This document shows positions 1 through 8,344 of a stretch of 46,829 bases of DNA, piece after piece (position 1 is the first letter of the stretch; each line of letters starts with the position of its first letter). The notes under the pieces were generated by a model. That model worked only from the letters and a program-made list of their open reading frames with translations. It was not told the DNA's origin and searched no databases. This stretch comes from Methylobacterium hispanicum (GTDB taxonomy: Bacteria; Pseudomonadota; Alphaproteobacteria; Rhizobiales; Beijerinckiaceae), in assembly GCF_022179285.1 (NCBI RefSeq), contig NZ_BPQO01000041.1, positions 1-46,829 of the forward strand, written 5' to 3'. The translations under genes and the position numbers were made by a program.

Positions 1-1058
1 AGTTCCTCGGCCGCCGCCGCCACGGTGTTGACGTTGGTGGACGCCTCCTCGGCCGCGCTCGCGGTGGTCGCCGACAGCCCGGCCGTCTCGGCGGCCGTCG
101 CCGTCATGGTCTGGGCGGTGGCCTGCAGCTCGGTCGCGGACGACGAGACCGTGCCGACGATGCCGCCCACCGCCCGCTCGAAGCCGTCGGCGAGATCCAC
201 CATGGTGCGGCGGCGCGCCTCGGCGGCGGCCGCGTCGGCGATGCGCCTGACCTCGGCCTCCTCGGCGGCCTTCCGCGCCACCATCGCCTTGATGTCCTCG
301 ACGGCGCGGCCGACCGCGCCGATCTCGTCCCCGCGCCGCGCCTCCGCGATCTCCGCGTCGATCGCGCCCTGCGCCATCCGCTGCAGCACCGCGACGAGGC
401 GGCCGAGCGGGCGGCTGATGCCGAGGATCGCGACGAGCACCGCCGCGACGATGCCGGCCAGGAGCCCGAGCCCGGTGAGGAGCCACAGGCTGAGGCGCGT
501 CGCCGCGATGTCGCCGGCCAGCCCCTGCGCGCCCGCCTCCATGCTGGCCGCGATGTCGGCGCTGAGCTTCGAGGCGCTGCCGGTGAGCGCCGCGAAGGTC
601 GGATCGACGTCCCGGTGGATGACGGCCAGCGCCTCCGCGTTGAAGTTCGCCTCGCCGAGCGAGCGCGCCTCCGAGACGCTGGACATGAAGCTCTCGGCCC
701 CGGCGCGGACCTCCTCGATCCGCCCGGCGAAGCTGGGCATGTCGGCCGCGATCTCGCCGAAGAGCTGGCGCAGGCCCGGCGCGGCCGCCTCGAACTGCGC
801 CGAGGCCCGCCGGATCTGCTCGGCGTCCGTCTCCGCGATCGTGCGGTAGACGGCGTAGTACATCTCGTAGATGTGCCGGTTGATCCGGCGCGCATTCGCC
901 GCCGCCCGCGCGTCGTGGGCGATGAAGCGGTCGTAGCTCTCGCCGATCGTGCCCATGCGCGCGCTCGCGTGCCAGATGCAGCCACCGACGATGACACCGA
1001 TCAGGGCAATGACTGCCGCGATCTTGTGCAAAATTCGCACGTTGGAGAGCAGGACCAT
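1..1058 (-). CDS. Methyl-accepting chemotaxis protein, N-terminal part (cut by window edge)
   Basis: This is a transmembrane chemoreceptor that would signal to CheA/CheW. The reverse-strand reading from the ATG at 1058 gives 352 codons with no stop before the edge. A first membrane segment lies at about residues 8-25 (HKIAAVIALIGVIVGGC). A roughly 150-residue helical sensor region without a PAS domain follows, then a second membrane segment (LLTGLGLLAGIVAAVLVAIL) and a HAMP domain with its typical Pro and acidic stretch (ISRPLGRLV). The first heptads of the signalling domain come last (ATELQATAQTMTATAAETA). The conserved signalling hairpin and any methylation or CheR-binding tail lie outside the window. 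The start was chosen because it precedes the first membrane segment; no strong Shine-Dalgarno is seen. It is divergent from the phage-type gene at 1274. The ligand cannot be told. Confidence 0.9.
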   Translation of the reverse strand, partial: MVLLSNVRILHKIAAVIALIGVIVGGCIWHASARMGTIGESYDRFIAHDARAAANARRINRHIYEMYYAVYRTIAETDAEQIRRASAQFEAAAPGLRQLFGEIAADMPSFAGRIEEVRAGAESFMSSVSEARSLGEANFNAEALAVIHRDVDPTFAALTGSASKLSADIAASMEAGAQGLAGDIAATRLSLWLLTGLGLLAGIVAAVLVAILGISRPLGRLVAVLQRMAQGAIDAEIAEARRGDEIGAVGRAVEDIKAMVARKAAEEAEVRRIADAAAAEARRRTMVDLADGFERAVGGIVGTVSSSATELQATAQTMTATAAETAGLSATTASAAEEASTNVNTVAAAAEE

Positions 1059-1207
1059 CGCAGGCAACCGGCGCTAGATCGAGAGTACCGGCTCGGTACG
1101 ACATCCTGCGTTAACACCGGCTTTAGCCTGATGGGCGTGCGCCAGTATTTGCACCGGCCCATCCTGCATCGTGCCGACGCGCGCCCCGGCCCCTCCGGAC
1201 ACGAGCG

Positions 1208-1252
1208 GTCCTGCCGATCCCGTCTTGTGGACCCCGTCCTGCCGATCCCGTC
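1208..1252. repeat. Two direct copies of a 17-bp sequence upstream of the gp15-like gene
   Basis: GTCCTGCCGATCCCGTC occurs exactly at 1208-1224 and again at 1236-1252, 28 bp apart, in the 215-bp gap between the divergent chemoreceptor and tail-protein genes. The second copy ends 21 bp before the ATG at 1274. It could be a small duplication or a pair of regulator sites; nothing else in the gap is recognisable. Confidence 0.6.
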
Positions 1253-1273
1253 CCCCATCGCCGGAGCGCCGCC

Positions 1274-4200
1274 ATGGCCACGCTGATCCTGTCCACGGCC
1301 GGGGCGGCCGTCGGCACCGCGCTCGGCGGGCCGATCGGCGGCGTGGTCGGGCGCGCGCTCGGCGCCGCGGCGGGGGGCGCGATCGACGGGGCGCTGCTCG
1401 GCGGCCGGGCCGGCCCGCGCCACGTCGAGGGCCCGCGGCTCGCCGACGTCGCGGGCCTCACCTCGACCGAGGGCGATCCGGTGCCGCGGGTCTACGGCCG
1501 CGCCCGCATCGGCGGCACCCTGATCTGGGCGACGCGGCCGCTTGAGGTCGCCAACACCACGGTCGAGCGCGCCGGCAGCGGCGCCAAGGGCGGCGGCGGG
1601 CAGAAGACGGTCCGCACCGCCTACGCCTACTTCGCCAACCTCGCGGTCGGCCTGTGCGAGGGCGAGATCGCCTGCGTGCGCCGGATCTGGGCGGACGGGC
1701 GCGAGCTCGACCAGACCGGCCTGACGCTGCGGGTTCACCGGGGCGGCGCGGACCAGGCGCCGGACCCGCTCGTCGTCGCCAAGGAGGGCGCGGAGAACGC
1801 GCCCGCCTATCGGGGCCTCGCCTACGTGGTGTTCGAGGGATTGCCGCTCGCCGATTTCGGCAACCGCATCCCACAATTCGCCTTCGAGGTGGTGCGACCG
1901 GTCAACGGGCTGGCGCCGCTGGTGCGCGCGATCGACCTGATCCCGGGGGCGAGCGAGTTCGGGCTGGACCCCGCCCTCGTCACGGTCGATCTCGGCTTCG
2001 GGCGGACGCGGCCCGCCAACCGCCACCAGCTCCAGGCCGCGACCGACGTCGTCGCCTCGCTCGACGCGCTCCAGGCGCTCTGCCCCAACCTCGCCCGCGT
2101 CGCCGTGGTGGTCTCGTGGTTCGGCGACGACCTGCGGGCGGGCGCGTGCCGGGTGGTGCCGAAGGTCGAGGACGGGGGCAAGGCCACGGCCGGCGACCGC
2201 TGGCAGGTGGCGGGCATCCCCCGCGCGGGCGCCGCCGTGATGAGCCGGGCGCCCGAGGGCACGCCGGCCTTCGGCGGCACGCCCTCGGATGCGGGCCTCG
2301 CCCGGCTGGTGGCGGAGCTGGCCCGGCGCGGCCTGGAGGTGGTGCTCTACCCCTTCGTGATGATGGACATCCCCCACGCCAACGCCCTGCCGGACCCGCG
2401 CGGCGCGCCCGCCCAGCCGCCCTATCCCTGGCGCGGGCGCATCACCTGCCACCCGGCCCCGGGCGAGCCCGGCAGCCCGGACGGCACCGCGGAGGCGGAG
2501 GCGCAGGTCGCGGCCTTCTTCGCGGGGCCGGAGGGCTACCGGCGGCAGGTGCTGCACTACGCCGGGCTCGCCGCCGGCTGGGCCGCCGCGGGCACGCCGC
2601 TCGCGGGGCTGGTGATCGGCAGCGAGCTCGTCGGCCTGACCCGGGTGCGGGGCGCCTCCGGCTACCCGGCGGTCGAGGCGCTCCGCAGCCTCGCGGCCGA
2701 CGCGCGGGCGCTCCTCGGCCCGGCCGTGCCGCTGGTCTACGCCGCCGACTGGACCGAGTACGGCGCCCATGTCCGCGAGGGGGGCGCCTGGATCCGCTTC
2801 CCCCTCGACCCGCTCTTCGCCGACCCGAACATCGCGGCGGTGGGCATCGACTACTACCCGCCGCTCACCGACTGGCGCGACGCGCCCGGCCAGGCCGACG
2901 CGGACCTCGCCGACACGATCTACGACCGCGCCTACCTCACCGAGGCCTGCGGCCGCGGCGAGGCCTTCGACTGGTACTATCCCGACGCGCGGGCGCGCGC
3001 CGCGCAGGCCCGCGCTCCGATCACGGACGGCGCCTACGGGAAGCCGTGGCTCTACCGGGCCAAGGACCTCGTCGGCTGGTGGTCGAACGCGCATGTCGAG
3101 CGGACGGGCGGCGTCGAGTCCGGGGCGAGTCCCTGGCTGCCCTGCTCCAAGCCGATCTGGCTCACCGAGATCGGCGTGCCGGCGGTGGACAAGGGCACCA
3201 ACGGCCCGAACGTCTTCCCCGACCCGAAATCCTCCGAGAGCGCCGCCCCGCCGGGCTCGACGGGCGCGCGCGACGCGCTGATCCAGCTGCGCGGGCTGGA
3301 GGCGATCCTGACCCGCTTCGACCCGGCCGCGCCGGGTTTCTCCGAGGCGCACAACCCGGTCTCGCCGGTCTACGGCGGGCGCATGGTCGATCCGGCCGCG
3401 ATCTTCGTCTGGGCCTGGGACGCGCGGCCCTTCCCGGCCTTCCCGGAGACCGACGCGGTCTGGGCCGATACCGGCAACTGGCGGGTCGGGCACTGGATCA
3501 CCGGCCGCATCGAGGGCTGCGACCTCGACCGGCTGGTCGCGGCGATCCTGGCCGACCTCGGCGTGGACGCGCCCGCCCGGATCGAGGCGGCGGCCTTCCT
3601 CGACGGCTACGTCATCGACCGGCCGCTCTCGGCGCGCGCCGCGCTCGAGCCGCTGGCCCAACTCTACGGGCTCGACGTCTCGGCGGTGGCCGGCACCTTG
3701 CGCCTGCGGGGCCCGCGCCGCGAGACCGCCCTGGTGCTGGCCGAGGACGACCTCGTGCGCGCCTCCGGGACCGAGGCGCCGCTCGCCCAGGTGCGGGCCG
3801 AGGACAGCGCCCTGCCCCGCAGCGTCGAGTTCGGCTTCACCGATTCGGAGAGCGCGGGCTACCGGCGCGCCAACGCGGCGGCGGCGCGGCCGGCCGGCGG
3901 GCGGCGCCGGGAGAGCCGGGTCGAGGCGGCCCTCGTCACCCGGCGCGCGAGCGCGGAGGCGCTGGCCGAGGCGCTGCTCGACCGCGCCATCGCGGGCCGC
4001 GACACCGCCCGCTTCGCGCTGAGCCCCCGCCTCGTCGCGCTGGAGCCCGGAGACCTCGTAGCGCTGCCCGCCGCGCGGGCGGGCGGGCCCGCGCTCCAGC
4101 GCGTCACCCGCATCGACGACGGCCCGGCGGGGCGCCGCATCGAGACCCGGGGCGTGCCGCTGCACGGGCCGGGCCCCGCCCGGCGCGCGCCCGTGCGCGT

Positions 4201-5182
4201 CGGCGGCAGCGTCCCGCCCCCGGCGCTGCCGGGCCCGCCCTTCTGCGCTGTGCTCGACCTGCCGGCGGAGGGGGCCGAGCCCGCCGCCCTGCAATGGCTC
4301 GCCGTCGCGGCCGATCCCTGGCCCGGCGCGGTCGCGGTCTGGCGCGGCGCGGGCGCGGACGGCCCGCTCGCCCTGCACCGCATCCTCGACCATCCGGCCT
4401 GCCTCGGCCGCACGCTCTCGGCCCTCCCGCCCGGCCCCCTCTGGCGCATCGACCGGGCGGCGCGGCTCGACGTCACGCTGCGCCACGCGGGCGCGCTGGC
4501 GAGCCTCGACGAGGCCGCGTGGCTTTCCGGCGGCAACACCTTCGCGGTGGTGGCGCCGGACGGCACGGTCGAGATCCTATCGGCGGCGCTCGCCACCCTG
4601 ACGGGACCCGAGACCTGGCGGCTCGCCCGGATGCTGCGCGGGCTCGGCAACAGCGAGGCGGCCGCCGCCCGGGGGGCGCCCGCGGGCAGCCTGATCGTGC
4701 GCCTCGACGGCGGCGCCGTGGTGCCGCTGGTCGACCGCCTCGACGAGGCGGGCCGGGCCTTCCGCTACCGGATCGGCCCGGCCGCGCGCGACCCCGGCGA
4801 CCCGGCCTTCGCGGAGGTCTCGGCGAGCGCGGGGCTCGGCGCGTTCCGGCCGCCCGCTCCGGTGCATCTCCGGGCGCGGCGGGAGGCGGCGGGCATCCGC
4901 CTCACCTGGATCCGCCGGGCGCGCCGCGCCGCCGACGGCTGGGAGCCCGCCGAGATCCCGCTGGACGAGCCGGAGGCCTACCGCGTCGCGATCCTCGGGG
5001 CCGACGGGCGGGTGTTGCGCGAGACCGCGACTGCGGAGCCGGCCCTGCTCTACGCGGCGGCCGACGAGATCGCGGATTTCGGCACCTCGCAGACGGCGAT
5101 CACGGTCGCGGTGGCGCAGGTCGGTGCGCTCGCCGGGCCGGGGGAGGCGTGCCGGGCGCGGGTGCCGGTGCGCATGGGCTGA
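1274..5182 (+). CDS. GTA gp15-like / phage tail host-specificity protein (GTA TIM-barrel family)
   Basis: The predicted 1302-residue protein matches the large last gene (g15) of alphaproteobacterial gene transfer agents, a tail-tip/baseplate protein with a glycosidase-like TIM-barrel domain. A Gly/Ala-rich hydrophobic start (about residues 1-50) is followed by a conserved stretch (VPRVYGRARIGGTLIWAT). The TIM-barrel region is at about 290-740, with GSELVGLTRVRG, VPLVYAADWTEYGAH, AAVGIDYYPPLTDW and a late IWLTEIGVPAVDKG; these carry acidic residues at strand ends like a glycoside hydrolase. The remainder is the phage tail domain, with a Fn3-like region near 1200-1270. Length is normal for the family (about 1300). 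The usual GTA genes g12-g14, which should precede it, are missing: an oppositely oriented chemoreceptor lies immediately upstream. The function assignment is strong. Whether particles are still made is unknown. Confidence 0.9.
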   Translation: MATLILSTAGAAVGTALGGPIGGVVGRALGAAAGGAIDGALLGGRAGPRHVEGPRLADVAGLTSTEGDPVPRVYGRARIGGTLIWATRPLEVANTTVERAGSGAKGGGGQKTVRTAYAYFANLAVGLCEGEIACVRRIWADGRELDQTGLTLRVHRGGADQAPDPLVVAKEGAENAPAYRGLAYVVFEGLPLADFGNRIPQFAFEVVRPVNGLAPLVRAIDLIPGASEFGLDPALVTVDLGFGRTRPANRHQLQAATDVVASLDALQALCPNLARVAVVVSWFGDDLRAGACRVVPKVEDGGKATAGDRWQVAGIPRAGAAVMSRAPEGTPAFGGTPSDAGLARLVAELARRGLEVVLYPFVMMDIPHANALPDPRGAPAQPPYPWRGRITCHPAPGEPGSPDGTAEAEAQVAAFFAGPEGYRRQVLHYAGLAAGWAAAGTPLAGLVIGSELVGLTRVRGASGYPAVEALRSLAADARALLGPAVPLVYAADWTEYGAHVREGGAWIRFPLDPLFADPNIAAVGIDYYPPLTDWRDAPGQADADLADTIYDRAYLTEACGRGEAFDWYYPDARARAAQARAPITDGAYGKPWLYRAKDLVGWWSNAHVERTGGVESGASPWLPCSKPIWLTEIGVPAVDKGTNGPNVFPDPKSSESAAPPGSTGARDALIQLRGLEAILTRFDPAAPGFSEAHNPVSPVYGGRMVDPAAIFVWAWDARPFPAFPETDAVWADTGNWRVGHWITGRIEGCDLDRLVAAILADLGVDAPARIEAAAFLDGYVIDRPLSARAALEPLAQLYGLDVSAVAGTLRLRGPRRETALVLAEDDLVRASGTEAPLAQVRAEDSALPRSVEFGFTDSESAGYRRANAAAARPAGGRRRESRVEAALVTRRASAEALAEALLDRAIAGRDTARFALSPRLVALEPGDLVALPAARAGGPALQRVTRIDDGPAGRRIETRGVPLHGPGPARRAPVRVGGSVPPPALPGPPFCAVLDLPAEGAEPAALQWLAVAADPWPGAVAVWRGAGADGPLALHRILDHPACLGRTLSALPPGPLWRIDRAARLDVTLRHAGALASLDEAAWLSGGNTFAVVAPDGTVEILSAALATLTGPETWRLARMLRGLGNSEAAAARGAPAGSLIVRLDGGAVVPLVDRLDEAGRAFRYRIGPAARDPGDPAFAEVSASAGLGAFRPPAPVHLRARREAAGIRLTWIRRARRAADGWEPAEIPLDEPEAYRVAILGADGRVLRETATAEPALLYAAADEIADFGTSQTAITVAVAQVGALAGPGEACRARVPVRMG

Positions 5183-5194
5183 CGCCCGTGCGCT

Positions 5195-5372
5195 TCCCCT
5201 CCCCCCTCTGCGGGGGAGGGTGGCCCGCGAAGCGGGTCGGGTGAGGGGAACCACGCTGCTGGCACAGGCTCAGCGTCGATGCCGAGCGCCATCCGGCACC
5301 GTCGCTCCCCTCACCCGACCCGGCCTCACGGCCGGCCTACCCTCTCCCGCAGAGGGGAGAGGGAGGCGCGTC
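5195..5372. repeat. MITE-like imperfect inverted repeat with internal hairpins, family B copy 1
   Basis: The left arm (about 5195-5250) and right arm (about 5307-5372) are imperfect reverse complements. Both carry the CCCCTCACCCGACCCG-type block and a CTCTGCGGG-type block. Each arm also holds its own small hairpin (CCCGCGAAGCGGG on the left, GGCCTCACGGCC on the right). The central part (5274-5310) resembles the centre of the copy at 35223-35416. There is no ORF or transposase inside. It lies in the gap between the gp15-like and DUF2793 genes. No clear target-site duplication was seen. Confidence 0.8.
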
Positions 5373-5437
5373 GCCGGAACGCGGCGCGGAAGTCGGCGCC
5401 GGCCCTCAAGCGCCCGATCATCCCCAGGAGCCCCCCG

Positions 5438-6691
5438 ATGTCCACCACCCGCAACCTTGCGCTGCCGCTGATCGCGGCGGCGCAGGCGCAGAAGCACGTC
5501 ACCCACAACGAGGCGCTGGCCCTCCTCGATGCCCTGGTGCAGATCGCCTGCCTCGACAAGGACCGCCCCGCCCCGCCGCCGAGCCCCGCGGAGGGCGACC
5601 GCTACCTCGTGCCGGACGATCCCGGCGGGGCCTGGACGGGCCTCGCGGGTCAGGTCGCCTGCTTCCAGGGCGGCGTCTGGATCGGGCTCGTGCCCCGGCC
5701 CGGCTGGCTCGCCTGGCTCGTGGACGAGGGCGAGGCCTACCTGTTCACCGGAGCGGGCTGGATCCCGCTCGCCGCGACCCTGCGCAGCTTGCGGAACCTC
5801 GCCGGCCTCGGCGTCAACGCGGTGCCGGACGCGGAGAACCGCCTCGCCGTGAAGGCGGACGGCGCCCTGTTCTCCTGGGACGAGACGAAGCCCGAGGCGG
5901 GCGACATCCGCCTCGCGCTGAACCGGCGGGCGGCGGGACGCGACGCCGCGCTGAGCTTCCAGACCGGGTTCTCGGCCCGCGCGCTCTTCGGCCTCCTTGG
6001 AGGCGACGACCTCGCGCTGAAGGTCTCGGGGGACGGCGCCGCCTTCGTCACGGCTCTCAGCGTCGCGGCGGGAAGCGGGCGCGTGCGCCTCCCTGCGGGG
6101 CTCGACGGCACCCCGGTCGGCACCGCCGAGCCGGCCGCCGCGCGCTTCTCGGCACTGACCCTCGTGCCGGCCTCCGCCGACCCCGCGGGCGGCGCGCTCG
6201 GGCAGATCGCGGTCAACAGCAGCGCGGGCGCGCTGAAATGGTTCGACGGCGCGAAGTGGGCGCGCATCGCCAACCTCGCGAAGTTCTCCGCCCGCACGAA
6301 CTACGACAACTACATCCCGGCCGGCGCCTGGACCAGGATCGCCTTCAACGAGGCCGACAGCAACGACCAGGGCGCCTTCCGGGCAGGCCAGAACCGCTTC
6401 GTCGCGCCGGAAGCGGGGCTCTACCGGCTCGGCGCGGCCCTGACCTACCGGCGCAACGGCACGAGCCAGCCGAGCCTGTTCGAGGCGCGGCTGTACCGCG
6501 GCGGCGCCCCCGCCGGACGCGGCCGGTCCGCCGCCGCGGGGCCCCTCGCGGACGGCGTGAGCGGGCTCCTCATCGACGCCGTGCTGCCGCTGGCGGCCGG
6601 CGAGTGGGTCGAGGTCTTCGCCCGCTTCACCGGCGCCGACGGCTACGCGGCGGCGGCCGATTCCGCCTTCCACGGCGCCCAGCTGCCCTGA
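5438..6691 (+). CDS. DUF2793 family tail-associated protein with C1q-like C-terminus
   Basis: The 417-residue product begins with the DUF2793 signature: TRNLALPLIAAAQAQKHVTH, then EALALLDALVQ, and an SPAEGDRYLVP segment with Trp/Gly-rich WIGLVPRPGWLAWL (about residues 1-120). This family occurs beside GTA gp15 and in prophages. The last ~140 residues (FSARTNYDNYIPAGAWTRI, FVAPEAGLYRLGAALTY, GEWVEVFARF) look like a C1q/TNF-like beta-sandwich, a fold often used for ligand binding at fibre tips. I infer a receptor-binding accessory of the tail. The ATG at 5438 is preceded by CAGGAG 8 bp upstream. A palindromic repeat separates it from the gp15-like gene. The lysozyme gene follows after 17 bp. 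Confidence 0.8.
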   Translation: MSTTRNLALPLIAAAQAQKHVTHNEALALLDALVQIACLDKDRPAPPPSPAEGDRYLVPDDPGGAWTGLAGQVACFQGGVWIGLVPRPGWLAWLVDEGEAYLFTGAGWIPLAATLRSLRNLAGLGVNAVPDAENRLAVKADGALFSWDETKPEAGDIRLALNRRAAGRDAALSFQTGFSARALFGLLGGDDLALKVSGDGAAFVTALSVAAGSGRVRLPAGLDGTPVGTAEPAAARFSALTLVPASADPAGGALGQIAVNSSAGALKWFDGAKWARIANLAKFSARTNYDNYIPAGAWTRIAFNEADSNDQGAFRAGQNRFVAPEAGLYRLGAALTYRRNGTSQPSLFEARLYRGGAPAGRGRSAAAGPLADGVSGLLIDAVLPLAAGEWVEVFARFTGADGYAAAADSAFHGAQLP

Positions 6692-6708
6692 CACCCCGGA
6701 GGGAACCC

Positions 6709-7302
6709 ATGGATCTCAGCCCCGTCGGCGAGGCCGTCCTCGTCGCGCGCGAGGGCCGGCGGCTGGCCGCCTACCGCGACAGCGTCGGCGTCTGGACCAT
6801 CGGCATCGGCCACACCTCCGCGGCCGGGCCGCCGCGGGTCGTGCCGGGCCTGACCATCACGGCGGCGGAGTGCGACGCGATCTTCTCGCGCGACGTCGCG
6901 GCCTACGTCGCGGCCGTGCGGGCGGGCCTCGCGGTCCCGGTGGGCCAGCACGCCTTCGACGCCCTGGTCTCGGTCTGCTTCAACATCGGCCCGGCGGCGT
7001 TCACCCGCGCGACCTTCCTGAAGCGGCTCAACGCGGGCGACCTCGCGGGCGCCCGCGCGGCCCTGCTCTGGTGGGACAGGCCCGCCGCGATCCGCGGCCG
7101 GCGCGCGGCGGAGGCCGAGCAGCTCGTCACCCCCTACGCGCGCGGGTTGCCCCGGCCGGTGGCGGGCGCCCGCCCGGTCGCGGCCGTGCCGGATGCCGCG
7201 GTGCCGACGCCCGCCATCCGGCCGGTCGTCGCACCGCCCGGCCCGCTGGCGCGCCTCCTGGCCCGGCTCGACGCCCTCCGGGCCGGCCCACGCCGCGCCT
7301 GA
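6709..7302 (+). CDS. T4-type phage lysozyme (GH24 endolysin)
   Basis: A muramidase of 197 residues that would cleave peptidoglycan. The T4 lysozyme triad is present with exact spacing: Glu15 (VAREG), Asp24 (AYRDSVG) and Thr30 (VWTIGIGHT). The conserved FDALVSVCFNIG helix and an RR-containing C-terminal helix (IRGRRAAEAE) follow. The core ends near residue 145; the rest is a Pro/Ala-rich tail that is not part of the usual 150-165-residue fold. No signal peptide or SAR anchor is visible, so export would need a holin, possibly the next gene. GGAGGG sits just upstream of the ATG. In GTAs a lysozyme of this kind serves cell lysis or wall penetration. Confidence 0.88.
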   Translation: MDLSPVGEAVLVAREGRRLAAYRDSVGVWTIGIGHTSAAGPPRVVPGLTITAAECDAIFSRDVAAYVAAVRAGLAVPVGQHAFDALVSVCFNIGPAAFTRATFLKRLNAGDLAGARAALLWWDRPAAIRGRRAAEAEQLVTPYARGLPRPVAGARPVAAVPDAAVPTPAIRPVVAPPGPLARLLARLDALRAGPRRA

Positions 7303-7358
7303 CGCCTCTCCCGAGCCGGCCGGGTCTGCCGCGCAACCTGCGACACCTGAGGATTCCC

Positions 7359-7865
7359 ATGCCCCGCACGCTCACGCTCGCGGCGACCGCGCTCGCCTGC
7401 CTCACCCTCCCGCCGGGGACCGCCCTGGCGGCCGACGCCGCCGTGATCCTGCCCTGGGGCGACTGGCTCGTCGCCCTCGCCCAGACGCTGCAGGCGGTGC
7501 TCTCGCCGATGCTCATCGCCCTCGTCACGGGCCTGATCGCCCGCTTCGCGCCGCTCCTCGGCTACGTCGTCTCGCGCGGGATGGTCGAGGGCATGGTTGC
7601 CCGCGTCACCGACTACGCCCTCAACGCCGTCGCGGGCGCCGCCAAGGGACGGGTGCTGACCGTGCCGGTGGGCTCGGCGGTGATCGCCGCGGCCGTGCAG
7701 CGGGCCGCCGACGAGGTGCCGGGCTTCGTGATCCGGGCGGCCGGCGGCCTGCCGGGGCTGGCCGAGCGGGTGTTCCGCCGCCTCGACCTCGAGGAGGGCG
7801 CCACGGCCGCCAACACCCTGGCGCCCGCCCTGGACGCGGTCGGGCGCGCGGCGCGCCGACGCTGA
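7359..7865 (+). CDS. Small membrane protein, possible phage-type holin
   Basis: 168 residues. An N-terminal signal-like segment (about 1-24, ending ALA-ADA) is followed by a strong hydrophobic segment at about 44-70 (AVLSPMLIALVTGLIARFAPLLGYV, quoted in parts: SPMLIALVTGLIARF). A mostly helical Ala-rich soluble tail follows, with regions resembling LL-H-type holins (DYALNAVAGAAKGR, SAVIAAAVQRAADEVPGFV). Its place straight after an endolysin without its own export signal favours a holin role, but there is no decisive motif. It could also be an unrelated phage-derived membrane protein. A GAGG element precedes the ATG. Confidence 0.5.
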   Translation: MPRTLTLAATALACLTLPPGTALAADAAVILPWGDWLVALAQTLQAVLSPMLIALVTGLIARFAPLLGYVVSRGMVEGMVARVTDYALNAVAGAAKGRVLTVPVGSAVIAAAVQRAADEVPGFVIRAAGGLPGLAERVFRRLDLEEGATAANTLAPALDAVGRAARRR

Positions 7866-7880
7866 CGACGGACCGGCCCG

Positions 7881-7932
7881 GAGGAGCGCCATTGAGGAGC
7901 GTCATTGAGGAGCGTCATTGAGGAGCGTCATG
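7881..7932. repeat. Four tandem copies of a 13-bp unit
   Basis: GAGGAGCGTCATT is repeated four times head to tail: 7881-7893 (one C for T), 7894-7906, 7907-7919 and 7920-7932 (last base G). Each unit contains a GAGGAG Shine-Dalgarno-like core. The array fills the gap between the possible holin gene and the next ORF, whose ATG at 7934 is 9 nt after the last GAGGA. It is a likely slipped-strand variable tract that may set ribosome loading. Confidence 0.9.
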
Positions 7933-7933
7933 C

Positions 7934-8344
7934 ATGTCACGCCCAGAACGCCGCGCGACGCCCCCGGGCCCCGCCTGCCGCCGGGCGGCCCTCGACGCGC
8001 TCGGCCAGGAGGTCGGGCGCGCCCTGCCCCCGCCCGCCGACGGGCTCGGCGAGAGCCTCGTCCGGCGCGCCCACGGGGACGAGCCCGAGGAGGACCGCCT
8101 CGTCGTCCGCTTCGGCACGGAATGGCGCAGCTTCATCCGCCGCCAGAACCCCGACCGGCTCGCCGCGCTCGACGAGTTGATCGACGCCCGCATCGAGCAC
8201 CGGGCGCTCGCCCGCTTCTACCGCCGGGTGCGCAACGCCGCGGTGGCGGTCACGCTGGCGGGCTTCGCGCTCGCCCAGTTCGGGATCGACCGGCTGCCGG
8301 TCGTGCGCCAGGTCTGGCGCCTGCTTCGGGGAGACCTGCGATGA
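7934..8344 (+). CDS. Hypothetical membrane protein of the phage-derived block
   Basis: The 136-residue product is not recognised. An Arg/Pro-rich N-terminus leads into a charged helical region (residues ~25-95, including DEPEEDRLVVRFGTEW and DELIDARIEHRALARFYRR). One probable membrane segment lies at about 98-113 (VRNAAVAVTLAGFALAQFG), ending in a basic tail. The start is set by the Shine-Dalgarno of the upstream 13-bp array. Its stop overlaps the next start (ATGA), so the two are probably translationally coupled. A one-pass protein directly after a lysozyme and holin-like gene would suit a lysis accessory or spanin-like role, but this is only inferred from position. Confidence 0.6.
   Translation: MSRPERRATPPGPACRRAALDALGQEVGRALPPPADGLGESLVRRAHGDEPEEDRLVVRFGTEWRSFIRRQNPDRLAALDELIDARIEHRALARFYRRVRNAAVAVTLAGFALAQFGIDRLPVVRQVWRLLRGDLR

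Noticed and set aside
1001..4486. 1161-codon open frame on the minus strand across the gp15-like gene
   Set aside because: It is antisense to a clear tail-protein gene and its translation is only Arg/Gly/Ala-rich; such open antisense frames are expected at this GC content.
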